Numbered from the stretch's first letter, positions 1 through 8,986 are shown. The stretch is DNA of 64,000 nucleotides from Solirubrobacter sp963736505 (GCA_963736505.1 CAVTOZ010000007.1:248001-312000); one strand, 5' to 3'. Numbers and translations: made by a program. Notes: generated by a model from the sequence alone, not told the origin.

Positions 1-1321
1 GGCCGCCCATGTGCTGGTAGTACGGGTTCAGCACGACGTCCTTGCGCGCGACCACGTGGTCGGCCGCGACCGCGAACGGCACGCCGCCCGCGGCGGCGTC
101 GCCGGTCAGGGCGGAGATGACCAGGTGCGAGTCCGTCTCGAGGATCTCGCGCACGATGTCGTCGATCGCGTGCAGGTTGAACCAGGACTCCTCGCCCTGA
201 TCGGCCGCCGCCTCGATCACGTTCAGGTGGATGCCGTTGGAGAAGAAGTCCTCGCCGCCCATCAGCACGATCGCGCGCGTGGTGCGGCGCGAGCGGGCGT
301 AGACGTACGCGTCGCGCAGGCGCCGGCACTGCTCGGTGCTCATCGCGCCGTTGTAGAAGTCGAAATACAGGTACCCGACCCCGTTGGCCTCCTCATAGGA
401 GATCTCGCGGTAGGTCTGGTCGAACGGGATCGGCGCGTGCAGCGGCACGCCGACCTCGGGCACGTCGAGCGCGACGCCGGCCAGCTCGAGCGCGCGCAGC
501 GCGGGCAGCTTGAACCCGTCGACGCCCTTCGGCGGCTTGAGGTGCGTGATCCAGACGGCGCCGTCGACGGTCGCGCGGCAGAACGCGCCGTTGCGCGTCG
601 CGATGATCTCGCCCGGCACGCCGCGCAGGGTGCGCTCGGCGTGCACGCCGAAGAGGTGGAAGTCGACGCCGGCGACGGTGTCGAGCACGCCCGGGAAGCC
701 CTCCGCGGCGCGGATCCTGCGCACGACGGTCGAGGTGCTGTCGGACGCCCAGTCGATCGCGCGCACGGCCTGCTTCATCAGCGGGCGCAGCTGTCCGGTG
801 ACCTTCGGATCGCTGTAGTCCAGCGGCTCGGGCGTGAAGCTCGGGTCGGCGACCTTGCGCATCGTCTCCAGCAGCGCGTCGATCGCGTGCGTGCGGACCT
901 CGTGGCGGTAGAGGCTGCTCTTGCCCACCGCGCGCGTGGGGAACTTGCGCGTGGCCCAGATGTCGCCGGCGTCGGCGTCCTCGGCCGCCTCGAGCACCGT
1001 CACGCCCCACTCGCCGTAGCCGAGCTCGATCGACCAGTCCAGCGAGGACGGGCCGCGGTCGCCCTGCGGGCCGGGGTGTACGACGAGGCACTTCTGGTCG
1101 CGCCAGATGCTCTCCGGGATGAAGGTCTTCAGCATCGGGCAGACGATCAGCTCCGGCTGGTGCGCCGCGACGGCCGCCTCCATCTCGTGCGGCGCGCTGA
1201 CGACCTGCACGGTGACGTCGTGGCCCAGCTCCGTCAGCGCGATGAACGCGCGCTGGCTGAGGCTGTTGTGGGCGGAGACGAGAAAGAGGACCTTCAGTCC
1301 GTTGTCGGTCGCAGAGCTCAT
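1..1321 (-). CDS. hoxX: HoxX-like CO-forming hydrogenase maturation protein (partial)
   Basis: Starts at ATG 1321 and stays open to the window edge; about 440 residues are visible and the C-terminus is missing. Residues about 8-230 form a formyl-tetrahydrofolate transferase-like domain with the signature HPGPQGDRGPSSLDW at 82-96. From about residue 290 a crotonase (enoyl-CoA hydratase) domain follows, with GGEDFFSNGIHLNVIE near 355-370. This two-domain order is characteristic of HoxX, which is known to make CO from formyl-THF via formyl-CoA for the Fe(CO)(CN)2 site of oxygen-tolerant [NiFe]-hydrogenases. Hydrogenase genes are expected beyond the left edge, but none is visible. The gene is divergent from the GGDEF-EAL gene, with 131 bases between them. 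A bare formyltransferase or crotonase is unlikely because both signatures sit in one frame. Confidence 0.9.
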   Translation of the reverse strand, partial: MSSATDNGLKVLFLVSAHNSLSQRAFIALTELGHDVTVQVVSAPHEMEAAVAAHQPELIVCPMLKTFIPESIWRDQKCLVVHPGPQGDRGPSSLDWSIELGYGEWGVTVLEAAEDADAGDIWATRKFPTRAVGKSSLYRHEVRTHAIDALLETMRKVADPSFTPEPLDYSDPKVTGQLRPLMKQAVRAIDWASDSTSTVVRRIRAAEGFPGVLDTVAGVDFHLFGVHAERTLRGVPGEIIATRNGAFCRATVDGAVWITHLKPPKGVDGFKLPALRALELAGVALDVPEVGVPLHAPIPFDQTYREISYEEANGVGYLYFDFYNGAMSTEQCRRLRDAYVYARSRRTTRAIVLMGGEDFFSNGIHLNVIEAAADQGEESWFNLHAIDDIVREILETDSHLVISALTGDAAAGGVPFAVAADHVVARKDVVLNPYYQHMGG

Positions 1322-1452
1322 GGTGCTCGCGGTAATCGACGGGGCCCTCGAGCCCTTTATGCAGAAACGGACAAACGTCCATTCTCATAAATCCGGGGCG
1401 ACTCGGGTCGATGACCCCCGGTGTGGAACCCCGTGGCAAGGAGGCGACGGCA

Positions 1453-3699
1453 ATGACCGATGAAACCGGCACCGTCCGGTGGCGTGACCGCCTGCCACGA
1501 GGGCAGACGCTCCCGCCCGAGACGTGGGCGCGACGCCATCGCGCGATGATCTTCGTGGCCTGGGGCCACTTCGTCGGGCTGCTGATCTTCGGCGTCCTGA
1601 CCGGGCACCCGGTCGTCGACTCCCTGCTCGACGTGACGCCGATCGCCGTCTTCGCCGCCCTCGCGGGCCGGCGCGAGCTCGGCCGCCGCTACCGCGCCGC
1701 CGCGGTCTGCCTCGCGCTGCTGACCTCCTCCGCGATGCTCGTCTACTTCTGGGGCGGCCGCATCGAGGCGCACTTCCACTTCTTCGTGATGGTCGCGCTG
1801 CTCGCGACGTACGAGGAGTGGTTCCCGTACCTGCTCGCGTTCGTCTACGTGCTCGTGCACCACGGCCTGATGGGCGCGTTCGACTCCACGTCGGTGTACT
1901 CGTCGAGCGACGCCCAGCAGCACCCGTGGCGCTGGGCCGCGGTCCACGCCATCTTCATCTCCGCTCTGGGCATCGTCAACATCGTCTCCTGGCGCATGAA
2001 CGAGGACGCGCGCGAGGAGAGCCGCGACTCCGACCAGCGCTTCCGCTCCGCGTTCGAGGACGCCCCGATCGGCATGGCCATCGTCGGCCTCGACGGCAAC
2101 ATCCAGCGCGTCAACGATCGCCTGTGCACCGACACGGGCCTGACCGAGGACGACCTGCTCGGCCGCCGGCTGGACTCGCTCACGCCCGCCGAGGACCGCG
2201 ACGAGGAGGACGGCGCCGGCTGGCCCGCGGAGGCGGGCGTCGAGATCGAGCGCCGCTTCGAGCGCGCCGACGGCTCGATCGGCTGGGGCCTGTGGCAGCA
2301 CTCGCTCGTGCACGACCGCGACGACGCGCCCGCGTACTGGGTCTGCCACGTGCTCGACATCTCCGCCCGCAAGGGCGTCGAGCGCCAGCTCGACTACCAG
2401 GCCCACCACGACCCGCTGACCGGCCTGCCGAACCGCACGCTGTTCCTGCAGCGGCTGCGCGAGCTGATCGCCAAGACGGGCCACGAGGACGTCGCGGTGC
2501 TGTTCGTCGACCTCGACAACTTCAAGCTGATCAACGACTCGCTCGGCCACGGCGCCGGCGACCGCCTGCTCGAGGTCGTCGCCGAGCGGCTGCGCCGCGT
2601 GCTGCGCCCGGGGGACCTGATCGCCCGCTTCGGCGGCGACGAGTTCGCCGTCATGATCGGCGGCGCCGGCGGCGAGAAGGCCGCTCGCCGCGTGGCCGAC
2701 CGACTGGCCAGCGCGCTGCGCGCGCCGGTCGAGCTCGACGGCGGCCAGCGCTTCGTCACGGCGAGCTTCGGCGTGCGCTCGATCAGCGCCACCACGGCCG
2801 ACCCCGAGGAGCTGCTGCGCGACGCGGACGCCGCGATGTACCGCGCCAAGGAGCTCGGCAAGGCGCGCTGCGAGGTCTTCGACATGAGCATGCGCGAGCG
2901 TGCGGTGGAGCGGCTCGATCTCGAAGGGAGCCTGCGTCACGCCCTCGACCGCGGCGAGCTGAAGATGCTCTACCAGCCGCAGGTCGAGCTCTCCACCGGG
3001 CGGATCGTCGGCGCCGAGGCGCTGATCCGCTGGTATCACCCCGAGCGCGGGCTGATCGTGCCGCCCGCGTTCATCCCGATCGCCGAGCAGACGGGCATGA
3101 TCGTGCCGATCGGCGCCTGGGTCGTCGAGGAGTCCTGCCGCCAGGCCGCCAAGTGGGCCCGGACGGTCGACCGCGAGCTGAGCGTCTCGGTCAACGTCTC
3201 CCCGCGCCAGCTGGCGGCGGGCGACTTCCCGGCGATCGTCGAGAACGCGCTCGAGGAGTCCGGCCTCGACCCGCGCCTGCTGTGCCTGGAGATCACCGAG
3301 AGCGCCGTGCTCGCCGACCCCGAGGCCGCGACGTTCGCGCTCGAGCGCCTGAAGTCGCTCGGCGTGCGGCTGGCGATCGACGACTTCGGCATCGGCTACT
3401 CGTCGCTGGCGCAGCTGAAGGCGCTGCTGCCGGTCGACACGATCAAGATCGACAAGTCGTTCGTCGACGGCCTCAACAACAACAGCGAGGACACGGCGAT
3501 CGTCGACGCGGTCCTGCGCCTCGCGGCGGGCCTGAACCTCTCCGCGGTGGCCGAGGGCGTCGAGACGAGCGAGCAGGTCGAGGCGCTGCTCGAGCTCGGC
3601 TGCTCGCTGTCGCAGGGCTTCCACTTCGCGCGGCCCCAGCCGCCCGAGGAGCTCGAGCGCCTGCTCGCCATCGACACGCTGGGCGAGCTCGCCGCCTAA
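1453..3699 (+). CDS. membrane-bound PAS-GGDEF-EAL cyclic-di-GMP protein
   Basis: The start ATG 1453 is preceded by AAGGAGG at 1438-1444; an upstream in-frame GTG/ATG region lacks a ribosome site. About 748 residues. The first ~190 form about five membrane helices with His/aromatic-rich loops (HFHFFVM, LVHHGLMG), a sensor type common in actinobacteria. A PAS domain follows (about 200-310), then GGDEF with an intact RFGGDEF motif, then EAL with GAEALIRW, DDFGIGYSSL and KIDKSFV. All catalytic signatures are present, so it may both make and degrade c-di-GMP, or one domain may be regulatory. Its stop overlaps that of convergent birA by four bases. Confidence 0.93.
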   Translation: MTDETGTVRWRDRLPRGQTLPPETWARRHRAMIFVAWGHFVGLLIFGVLTGHPVVDSLLDVTPIAVFAALAGRRELGRRYRAAAVCLALLTSSAMLVYFWGGRIEAHFHFFVMVALLATYEEWFPYLLAFVYVLVHHGLMGAFDSTSVYSSSDAQQHPWRWAAVHAIFISALGIVNIVSWRMNEDAREESRDSDQRFRSAFEDAPIGMAIVGLDGNIQRVNDRLCTDTGLTEDDLLGRRLDSLTPAEDRDEEDGAGWPAEAGVEIERRFERADGSIGWGLWQHSLVHDRDDAPAYWVCHVLDISARKGVERQLDYQAHHDPLTGLPNRTLFLQRLRELIAKTGHEDVAVLFVDLDNFKLINDSLGHGAGDRLLEVVAERLRRVLRPGDLIARFGGDEFAVMIGGAGGEKAARRVADRLASALRAPVELDGGQRFVTASFGVRSISATTADPEELLRDADAAMYRAKELGKARCEVFDMSMRERAVERLDLEGSLRHALDRGELKMLYQPQVELSTGRIVGAEALIRWYHPERGLIVPPAFIPIAEQTGMIVPIGAWVVEESCRQAAKWARTVDRELSVSVNVSPRQLAAGDFPAIVENALEESGLDPRLLCLEITESAVLADPEAATFALERLKSLGVRLAIDDFGIGYSSLAQLKALLPVDTIKIDKSFVDGLNNNSEDTAIVDAVLRLAAGLNLSAVAEGVETSEQVEALLELGCSLSQGFHFARPQPPEELERLLAIDTLGELAA

Positions 3700-4349
3700 G
3701 CGATCAGGTGCACTTCGCCGGCGCTGAGCGAGATCGTCTCGCCGCCCGGCGTCGCCACCAGCAGCGCGCCGGTGTCGTCGATGCCGGCGCCGGTGCCCTC
3801 GCCGCCGCTCCACTGCACGCGCGCGCCGCGGAGCGCGTCGCGCGCGCGCAGGTCGTGCAGGACCTCGTCGGCGGGCTGCGCGAGCCGCCGCTCGAGCGCG
3901 GCCAGCAGCTCCGCCAGCGCCGGCTCGACGTCGTCGCGGCTGAGCGAGGCGGCGGTCCCGGCCAGCTCGGGCGGGACCGACGTGACGTTGACGCCGATGC
4001 CGAGCACGGCCCAGTCGGGCGCGCGCGCCTCGGCGAGGATGCCGGCGAGCTTGCGATCGTCCAGCAGCACGTCGTTCGGCCATTTGACACGTGCCTCAAT
4101 CCCGGCCAGATCGGCGACGGCGAGGCCGGCGCGCAGCGGCAGCAGGTCGTCGAACGTGCGCAGGATCAGCGAGGCGGCGATCGCGGTGCCGGGCGGCGTC
4201 ACCCACGTCCGCCCCTGGCGCCCGCGCCCGGCGGTCTGCTCGGACGCCGTCACCAGCGTCCCGTGCGGCGCGCCGCCCTCCGCCAGCGTCCGGGCGCGCT
4301 CGTTCGTCGAGCCGGTCGTGCGCAGGTGGAGCCGCGGCAATCCAATCAT
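3696..4349 (-). CDS. birA: biotin--[acetyl-CoA-carboxylase] ligase (monofunctional)
   Basis: 217 residues. Attaches biotin to the carboxyl carrier protein of acyl-CoA carboxylases through biotinyl-AMP. The N-terminus has STNERA and GRGRQGRTW (biotin/ATP loop), followed by KWPNDVLLDDRKLAGIL, the family's central signature. There is no N-terminal winged-helix domain, so it should not repress transcription as E. coli BirA does. The start overlaps the stop of the upstream SAM hydroxide adenosyltransferase gene by four bases, so translation is probably coupled. It is the last gene of the minus-strand cofactor operon. Confidence 0.93.
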   Translation of the reverse strand: MIGLPRLHLRTTGSTNERARTLAEGGAPHGTLVTASEQTAGRGRQGRTWVTPPGTAIAASLILRTFDDLLPLRAGLAVADLAGIEARVKWPNDVLLDDRKLAGILAEARAPDWAVLGIGVNVTSVPPELAGTAASLSRDDVEPALAELLAALERRLAQPADEVLHDLRARDALRGARVQWSGGEGTGAGIDDTGALLVATPGGETISLSAGEVHLIA

Positions 4350-5086
4350 CGGAGCGTTACCTCATCGCCGGTCTTGACGCCGAGCAGCGTAGCCGCGCTG
4401 CCGCCGTTGACGGCGAGCGCGAGCCCGCCGTCGGACTCGACGTAGAGCAGCAGCCCGCCCGGATCGGCGTCGCCGAACGTGCGCGCGACGGTGACGGGCT
4501 GCCCGCCCGCGGACGCGAAGTCGCCCGGCTGCGCGTCGAGCCGCAGGTTGCCGAAGCCGTCGACCTCCAGCACGTGCGCGACCGTCGCCGCGCCGTCGCG
4601 GCGCGGGCGCAGCTCGGGCAGGCGGACGAGGCCGGCGGGGTCGATCGGGTCCTGCGGCGGCTCGCCGAGCGCGAGGTGGGCCGCGACCGGCCCGAACACG
4701 TCGCGGCCGTGGAACGTGGCCGAGACCGGCTCCAGCCGCCACGGCGACGCGCCGATCTCGAACGCCTCCGAGACACCGCCGAAGCGCCCGGCGGCCTCGA
4801 GCAGCAGCCCGTTGTCGGGTCCGACCAGCCAGCGGTCGCCGGCGCGCAGCGCGACCGCGCGGCGCGGCCCGCCGACGCCGGGGTCGACGACGGCGAGGTG
4901 CACGCCGGGGGGCGTGAACGGCAGCGCCCGCGCGAGCCGCCGCGCGCCCGTGCGGACGTCCTGCGGCGGCACGCCGTGGCCGAGGTCGAGCACGCGCACG
5001 TCCGGCGCGATCCGCGCGATCACGCCGTGGACGACGCCCACGTACTCGTCGCCGGGCCCGTAGTCAGAGAGAAACGTGAGCAGCAT
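4346..5086 (-). CDS. SAM hydroxide adenosyltransferase family protein (DUF62)
   Basis: 246 residues, full length for the family. Members use water/hydroxide to split S-adenosylmethionine into adenosine and methionine. Seen: N-terminal FLSDYGPGDEYVG, then VDPGVGG near residue 70, then GPDNGLL near 90, all diagnostic. The related fluorinase/chlorinase family is less likely because no halogen-binding insertion is evident. The first 23 bases overlap the end of the cobA-hemD fusion. Linkage to a SAM-dependent methyltransferase may be coincidental or may help control SAM level (inference). Confidence 0.88.
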   Translation of the reverse strand: MLLTFLSDYGPGDEYVGVVHGVIARIAPDVRVLDLGHGVPPQDVRTGARRLARALPFTPPGVHLAVVDPGVGGPRRAVALRAGDRWLVGPDNGLLLEAAGRFGGVSEAFEIGASPWRLEPVSATFHGRDVFGPVAAHLALGEPPQDPIDPAGLVRLPELRPRRDGAATVAHVLEVDGFGNLRLDAQPGDFASAGGQPVTVARTFGDADPGGLLLYVESDGGLALAVNGGSAATLLGVKTGDEVTLR

Positions 5087-6512
5087 CGAGCAGGGCCTGG
5101 ATCATGCCGTCCGGCGTGTGCGGGTCGGCCTCGAGGTCGGGCTCGGCGCCGTGGATCCGCAGCTCGGCGCTGGTCGCCGGGCCGATCGAGACGAGCTTCG
5201 GGCCCTTCAGCGACCCGCCGGCGGCGGAGAAGAAGCGGACCGACGACGCGGAGGTGAAGAGCAGGTAGTCGGCGGCGCCCGCGGCATCGCGGGCCGCGTC
5301 CGAGAGCGGCTCGGCGACGGTCTCATACAACGCGACGACGTCGACCTCGGCCCCGCGCTCGCGCAGCGCGTCCGGGAGCACGTCGCGGCCCTCGGCGGCG
5401 CGCGCGACCAGCGCGCGCTTGACCGGCACATCGGCGAGCGCCTCCACGAGCGCCTCGGCGACGGCGCGCTCGGGCACGAGGTCGGGCTCCACGCCGTGCG
5501 CGCGCAGCGCGCGGGCGGTCCCGGGCCCGATCGCGGCGACGGTCACGCCGGCCAGCGCGCGCGCGTCGCGCAGGTGCTCGAACAGGAGCTCGGCGCCGTT
5601 CGGCGACGTCACGCACAGCAGGTCGTACCCGCGCGGGTCGGGCAGCTCGACGTCGAGCTTCACGATGCGGATGGCGGGCGCCTCGACCACCTCGGCGCCC
5701 AGCGAGCGCAGCCGCGCCGCGAGCTCGCTCGCCTGCGCCCGGGCGCGCGTGACGGCCACGGTCCTGCCGTGCAGCGGCCGCGACCCCAGCCACGCGATCT
5801 GCTCGTGCAGCGCCGCCACCGGCCCGACGAGCGTGATCGCCGGCGCCCGCGCGCCCGCCGCCAGCCCGGCGATCGTCTCGAGCGTGCCGAGCGTCGTCCG
5901 CTGCGACGGCAGCGTGCCGCGCTCGACCACCGCGACGGGCTCGTCCGCGGGCCGGCCGCCGGCGATCAGCCGCTCGGCGATGCGCGGCAGCGCCTTGACG
6001 CCCATGTAGAAGACCAGCGTGCCCGGGAAGGCGGCCAGCGCCGGCCAGTCGAGCGCCGACTCCGGCTTGGCGGGGTCCTCGTGGCCGGTGACGAACGCGA
6101 CGCCGCTGGCCAGCTCGCGCTGCGTCACGGGGATGCCCGCGTAGGCCGGCGCGGCGATGCCGGCGGTGATGCCCGGCACGATCTCGAACGCGATCCCGGC
6201 CGCGCGCAGCGCCAGCGCCTCCTCGCCGCCGCGCCCGAACACGAACGGATCGCCGCCCTTGAGGCGCACGACGGTGCGCCCGCTCGCGCCGTAGGACAGC
6301 AGCAGCCGCTCGGTCTCCTCCTGCGGCACCTGCGGCCCGCCGCCCTGCTTGCCGACGTCGACGAGCTCGGCATCCGCGCGCGCGCCGTCGAGCGCGCCCG
6401 GCGGGATCAGGCGGTCGTACAGGATCACGTCGGCGGTCGCGATCAGCTCGCGCGCCCGCACCGTCATCAGGCCGGGATCGCCCGGCCCGGCGCCGACGAG
6501 GAAGACGGTCAT
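5064..6512 (-). CDS. cobA-hemD: uroporphyrinogen-III C-methyltransferase / uroporphyrinogen-III synthase fusion
   Basis: 482 residues starting at ATG 6512, which overlaps the hemC stop by four bases. The N-terminal half (1-240) is SUMT/CobA: VGAGPGDPGLMT (SAM loop), YDRLIPPG, KGGDPFVFGRGGEE, and VVPGITAGIAAPAYAGIPVTQR-like region near 125-145. The C-terminal half (about 245-482) is HemD, with GRTVAVTRARAQA, VTSPNGAELL and LLFTSASSVRFF. The fusion cyclises hydroxymethylbilane to uroporphyrinogen III and methylates part of it to precorrin-2. It therefore sits at the heme/siroheme branch point; the enzyme finishing siroheme is encoded nearby at 12603-13349. Confidence 0.95.
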   Translation of the reverse strand: MTVFLVGAGPGDPGLMTVRARELIATADVILYDRLIPPGALDGARADAELVDVGKQGGGPQVPQEETERLLLSYGASGRTVVRLKGGDPFVFGRGGEEALALRAAGIAFEIVPGITAGIAAPAYAGIPVTQRELASGVAFVTGHEDPAKPESALDWPALAAFPGTLVFYMGVKALPRIAERLIAGGRPADEPVAVVERGTLPSQRTTLGTLETIAGLAAGARAPAITLVGPVAALHEQIAWLGSRPLHGRTVAVTRARAQASELAARLRSLGAEVVEAPAIRIVKLDVELPDPRGYDLLCVTSPNGAELLFEHLRDARALAGVTVAAIGPGTARALRAHGVEPDLVPERAVAEALVEALADVPVKRALVARAAEGRDVLPDALRERGAEVDVVALYETVAEPLSDAARDAAGAADYLLFTSASSVRFFSAAGGSLKGPKLVSIGPATSAELRIHGAEPDLEADPHTPDGMIQALLDAAHVSL

Positions 6513-7333
6513 AGGGCCAGCGCCTCGGCCTCGCGCAGCAGCTCGGCCGCGCCGGCGGCGAGCATCCGGCGCGCCAGCTCCTCGCCGGAGCCGGCCTCGT
6601 CGATCAGCCACGCGGAGCCGTCGGGCAGGCCGGCGAACCCGCGCACGCGCGCGCCCTGCGCGAGCACGCCGACCGGCGTGTGGCAGGTCGCGCCGAGCAG
6701 CCGCACCGCGGCGCGCTCGTGCTCGAGCGCCGCGTGGGTGACGGCGTGATCGGCGGCGAGCGCCGCGGCCGCGGCCGGCGAGCCGGTCCGCGCCTGGATC
6801 GCGATCACGCCCTGCCCGGGAGCGGGGATGAAGTCCAGCACGGTCCCGAGCGGGCGCCCGAGGCGCTCCAGCCCGGCCGCGGCGAGGATCAGCGCGTCGA
6901 CCTCGCCCGCCTCGCGCTTGGCCAGGCGCGTGTCGACGTTCCCGCGCAGCTCGACGACCTCGACGTCCGGCCGCAGCGCGAGCACCTGCGCGCGCCGCCG
7001 CAGCGCGCTCGTGCCGACGCGGCCGCGCAGCTCGCCGACCAGCACGTCGAACGGGTTCGCGCGCTCCGGCGTCGCCGCGATCACGGTGCCGTCCGCCAGC
7101 TCGCCGGGGACGTCCTTGGCGGAGTGCACCGCGAGGTCGATCTCCCCGGCCAGCAGCGCCTGCTCGAGCGCCCCGACCCAGCGCGACTTGTCGCCGCGCG
7201 CGCGGTCGACGTCGCCGGCGGTCGTGATCTCCACGAGCTCGCACGGCTCGTCCAGCAGCGCCGCCACGAGCCGCGCCTGCGCGAGCGCCAGCGCGCTCCC
7301 GCGGGTCCCCAGCCGGAGCGGTGCGCCGGTCAT
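6509..7333 (-). CDS. hemC: porphobilinogen deaminase (hydroxymethylbilane synthase)
   Basis: 274 residues, slightly short for the family (about 300-310). Polymerises four porphobilinogens to hydroxymethylbilane. Seen: LRLGTRGSALALAQ at 6-19, HSAKDVP at 70-76 (catalytic Asp74), and GATCHTP at 214-220 with Cys217 in the position that carries the dipyrromethane cofactor. The ATG at 7333 overlaps the hemA stop by four bases. Repeat copy A ends about 10 bases upstream of this start codon, so its RNA hairpins lie across the translation initiation region. Confidence 0.95.
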   Translation of the reverse strand: MTGAPLRLGTRGSALALAQARLVAALLDEPCELVEITTAGDVDRARGDKSRWVGALEQALLAGEIDLAVHSAKDVPGELADGTVIAATPERANPFDVLVGELRGRVGTSALRRRAQVLALRPDVEVVELRGNVDTRLAKREAGEVDALILAAAGLERLGRPLGTVLDFIPAPGQGVIAIQARTGSPAAAAALAADHAVTHAALEHERAAVRLLGATCHTPVGVLAQGARVRGFAGLPDGSAWLIDEAGSGEELARRMLAAGAAELLREAEALAL

Positions 7334-8712
7334 TCTTGGCCGTGGGAGAATCGCCCCCTGGGCGATTGCTCCCAGCGACGCGAGCCCTCTGGGCGAGCCG
7401 TCGCCAGGCGGCGGACTTCGGCGTCGTCCGCCAGCGGCTCCGCGGGCGCCTCGTCGAGCCCGAAGAGGTCGCGCAGGAGCTGCAGGCGGGCGTGCCGGTG
7501 CTCAGGCTCGAGCGCCTTGACGCGCTGCGTCGGCTCGTGCAGCAGGCGCTTGACGATCGCGCGCCCGAAGGCCTCGACGCGCTCGGCGTCGCGCTCGCTC
7601 AGCGTCTCCCAGCGGCCCGCGTTCTCGGCCAGCAGCCCGTCGACGACCGCGTCGCCGCGCTCGCGCAGCGCGCCGAGCGTCGGCAGCACCTCGAGCGCCC
7701 CGAGCCAGCCCGCGAACGCCTGGATCTCGTCCTCGACGATGTCCACCGCGCGGGCCGCCTCCGCCCGCCGCACGCGCAGGTTCGAGCGCACCGCCGACTG
7801 CAGCGCGTCCATGTCGAGCAGCGTCACGCCGGCGAGCTCCGCGCACGCGGGGTCGATGTCGCGCGGCACCGCGAGGTCGACCAGCAGCAGCGGCCGGCCG
7901 CCGCGCGCCGCCATCACCTCGGCCAGCTCCTCCGCGCCCACGATCGCGTGCGGCGAGGCCGTCGAGGAGACCACCACGTCGGCGCGTTCGAGCTCGCCCG
8001 GCAGCGCGTCGAACGAGCCGGAGGCGCCGCCGAAGCGCTCCGCCAGGGCGATCGCGCGGTCGCGGCGGCGGTTGGCGACGAACATCGTCGAGACGCCCTG
8101 GGCGTGGAAGGCCTGCGCCGTCAGCTCCGCCGTCTCGCCGGCGCCGACGATCAGGACGTGGCGCTCGGCCAGCGGCCCGACCGCGTCGCGCGCGGCGTCG
8201 ACGGCGACCGAGGCGACGCTCGCGTGCCCCGTCGAGATGGTCGTCTCGGTGCGCACGCGCTTGCCGGTCGCGAGCGCGGCGCGGAAGAGCTTGTTGACGA
8301 GCGGGCCGGTCGTCTTGGCGTGCAGCGCGCGCTCGTAGGCGCGCTTGACCTGGCCCTGGATCTCGGCCTCGCCGATGATCATCGACTCCAGCCCGCCGGT
8401 GACGCGGAACAGGTGCCGGGCGGCGTCGCAGTTGCGCTCCGCGTAGATCGCCTCGACCAGCTCGGTCGGGCGCGTGCCGGCCCGCCGGGCGAGGCTCGCG
8501 AGCACGACGGACTCGGCCTCCACCGGGTCGCCGGCCACCAGGTAGAGCTCCGTCCGGTTGCAGGTCGAGAGCGCGACCGCCTCGGCGATCTCCGGGTGCT
8601 CGAGCAGCTCGAGCAGGAACGGCTCGACCTGGCCGTCGAGCAGCGCCAGCCGCTCGCGCACGGCCAGCGGCGCGGTCTTGTGCGAGGCGCCCAACACAAG
8701 AAGCTCGTTCAT
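7330..8712 (-). CDS. hemA: glutamyl-tRNA reductase
   Basis: 460 residues. Reduces glutamyl-tRNA to glutamate-1-semialdehyde, the first committed step of the C5 heme pathway. Seen: GASHKTAPLAVRE at 8-20, catalytic Cys51 in STCNRTE, MIIGEAEIQGQVK at 111-123, and NADPH loop VGAGETA at 189-195. The last ~28 residues (starting near RRLATARPEGSRRWEQ) are encoded by repeat copy A and have no family counterpart. The start ATG 8712 sits directly after repeat copy B. HemL and HemB, the next two enzymes, are not in the window. Confidence 0.95.
   Translation of the reverse strand: MNELLVLGASHKTAPLAVRERLALLDGQVEPFLLELLEHPEIAEAVALSTCNRTELYLVAGDPVEAESVVLASLARRAGTRPTELVEAIYAERNCDAARHLFRVTGGLESMIIGEAEIQGQVKRAYERALHAKTTGPLVNKLFRAALATGKRVRTETTISTGHASVASVAVDAARDAVGPLAERHVLIVGAGETAELTAQAFHAQGVSTMFVANRRRDRAIALAERFGGASGSFDALPGELERADVVVSSTASPHAIVGAEELAEVMAARGGRPLLLVDLAVPRDIDPACAELAGVTLLDMDALQSAVRSNLRVRRAEAARAVDIVEDEIQAFAGWLGALEVLPTLGALRERGDAVVDGLLAENAGRWETLSERDAERVEAFGRAIVKRLLHEPTQRVKALEPEHRHARLQLLRDLFGLDEAPAEPLADDAEVRRLATARPEGSRRWEQSPRGRFSHGQE
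7344..7405 (-). repeat. twin-hairpin repeat, copy A (upstream of hemC, inside 3' end of hemA)
   Basis: Hairpin 1 (7344-7373): GGGAGAATCGCCC and GGGCGATTGCTCCC pair over 13 bp with one bulged base. Hairpin 2 (7374-7405): outer stem GCGACG/CGTCGC and inner CCC/GGG around an internal loop. In hemC sense the element ends about 10 bases before the ATG. It is translated as the end of HemA. Confidence 0.8.
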
Positions 8713-8790
8713 CGGCAGACCTCGGCCGGGAGAATCGCCCTCTGGGCGATTGCTCCCAAGCGAAACGAGCCCGCAGGGCGAGGCTTCGCC
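8713..8790 (-). repeat. twin-hairpin repeat, copy B (upstream of hemA)
   Basis: Hairpin 1 at 8728-8757, hairpin 2 at 8758-8790. In hemA sense the distal flank reads CCGAGGTCTGCCG directly before ATG 8712, supplying GAGG seven bases upstream. Hairpin 2 uses GCGAA/TTCGC where copy A uses GCGAC/GTCGC. Confidence 0.85.
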
Positions 8791-8791
8791 T

Positions 8792-8986
8792 TCATCGGGC
8801 CACCGGCTCCCGGTCGTCCTCTTCGGCCGACCGCCGGTCGGCCAGCTCGTTCAGCTCGCTCAGGTCGCGCTCGATCCGCGACAGCTTGCCCGCCATGATC
8901 GCGACGTAGATGAGGATCAGCGCGAGGAAGACGAGGTACGCGGCGGCGACGTACTTGCCCGCCTCGTCCAGCGGCAGCGCGGGCAT
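8792..8986 (-). CDS. ccmD: CcmD-like small heme-export membrane protein
   Basis: 64 residues with one membrane helix (about 12-34, YVAAAYLVFLALILIYVAIM), then a charged tail SRIERDLSELNEL and an acidic C-terminus. Size, topology (short N-terminus, helix, cytoplasmic basic/acidic tail) and position after ccmC match CcmD, which helps release holo-CcmE from CcmABC. Sequence conservation in CcmD is low, so the call rests mainly on context. The start shares one base with the ccmC stop (TGATG). Confidence 0.8.
   Translation of the reverse strand: MPALPLDEAGKYVAAAYLVFLALILIYVAIMAGKLSRIERDLSELNELADRRSAEEDDREPVAR

Noticed and set aside
11..1390. 459-residue plus-strand frame opposite hoxX
   Set aside because: Antisense composition; the minus strand encodes the HoxX signatures without a stop.
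1357..4083. 908-residue minus-strand open frame opposite the GGDEF-EAL gene
   Set aside because: Arg/Asp/Ala/Val-rich composition with no domain; a typical antisense shadow in high-GC DNA. The plus strand has clear catalytic motifs.
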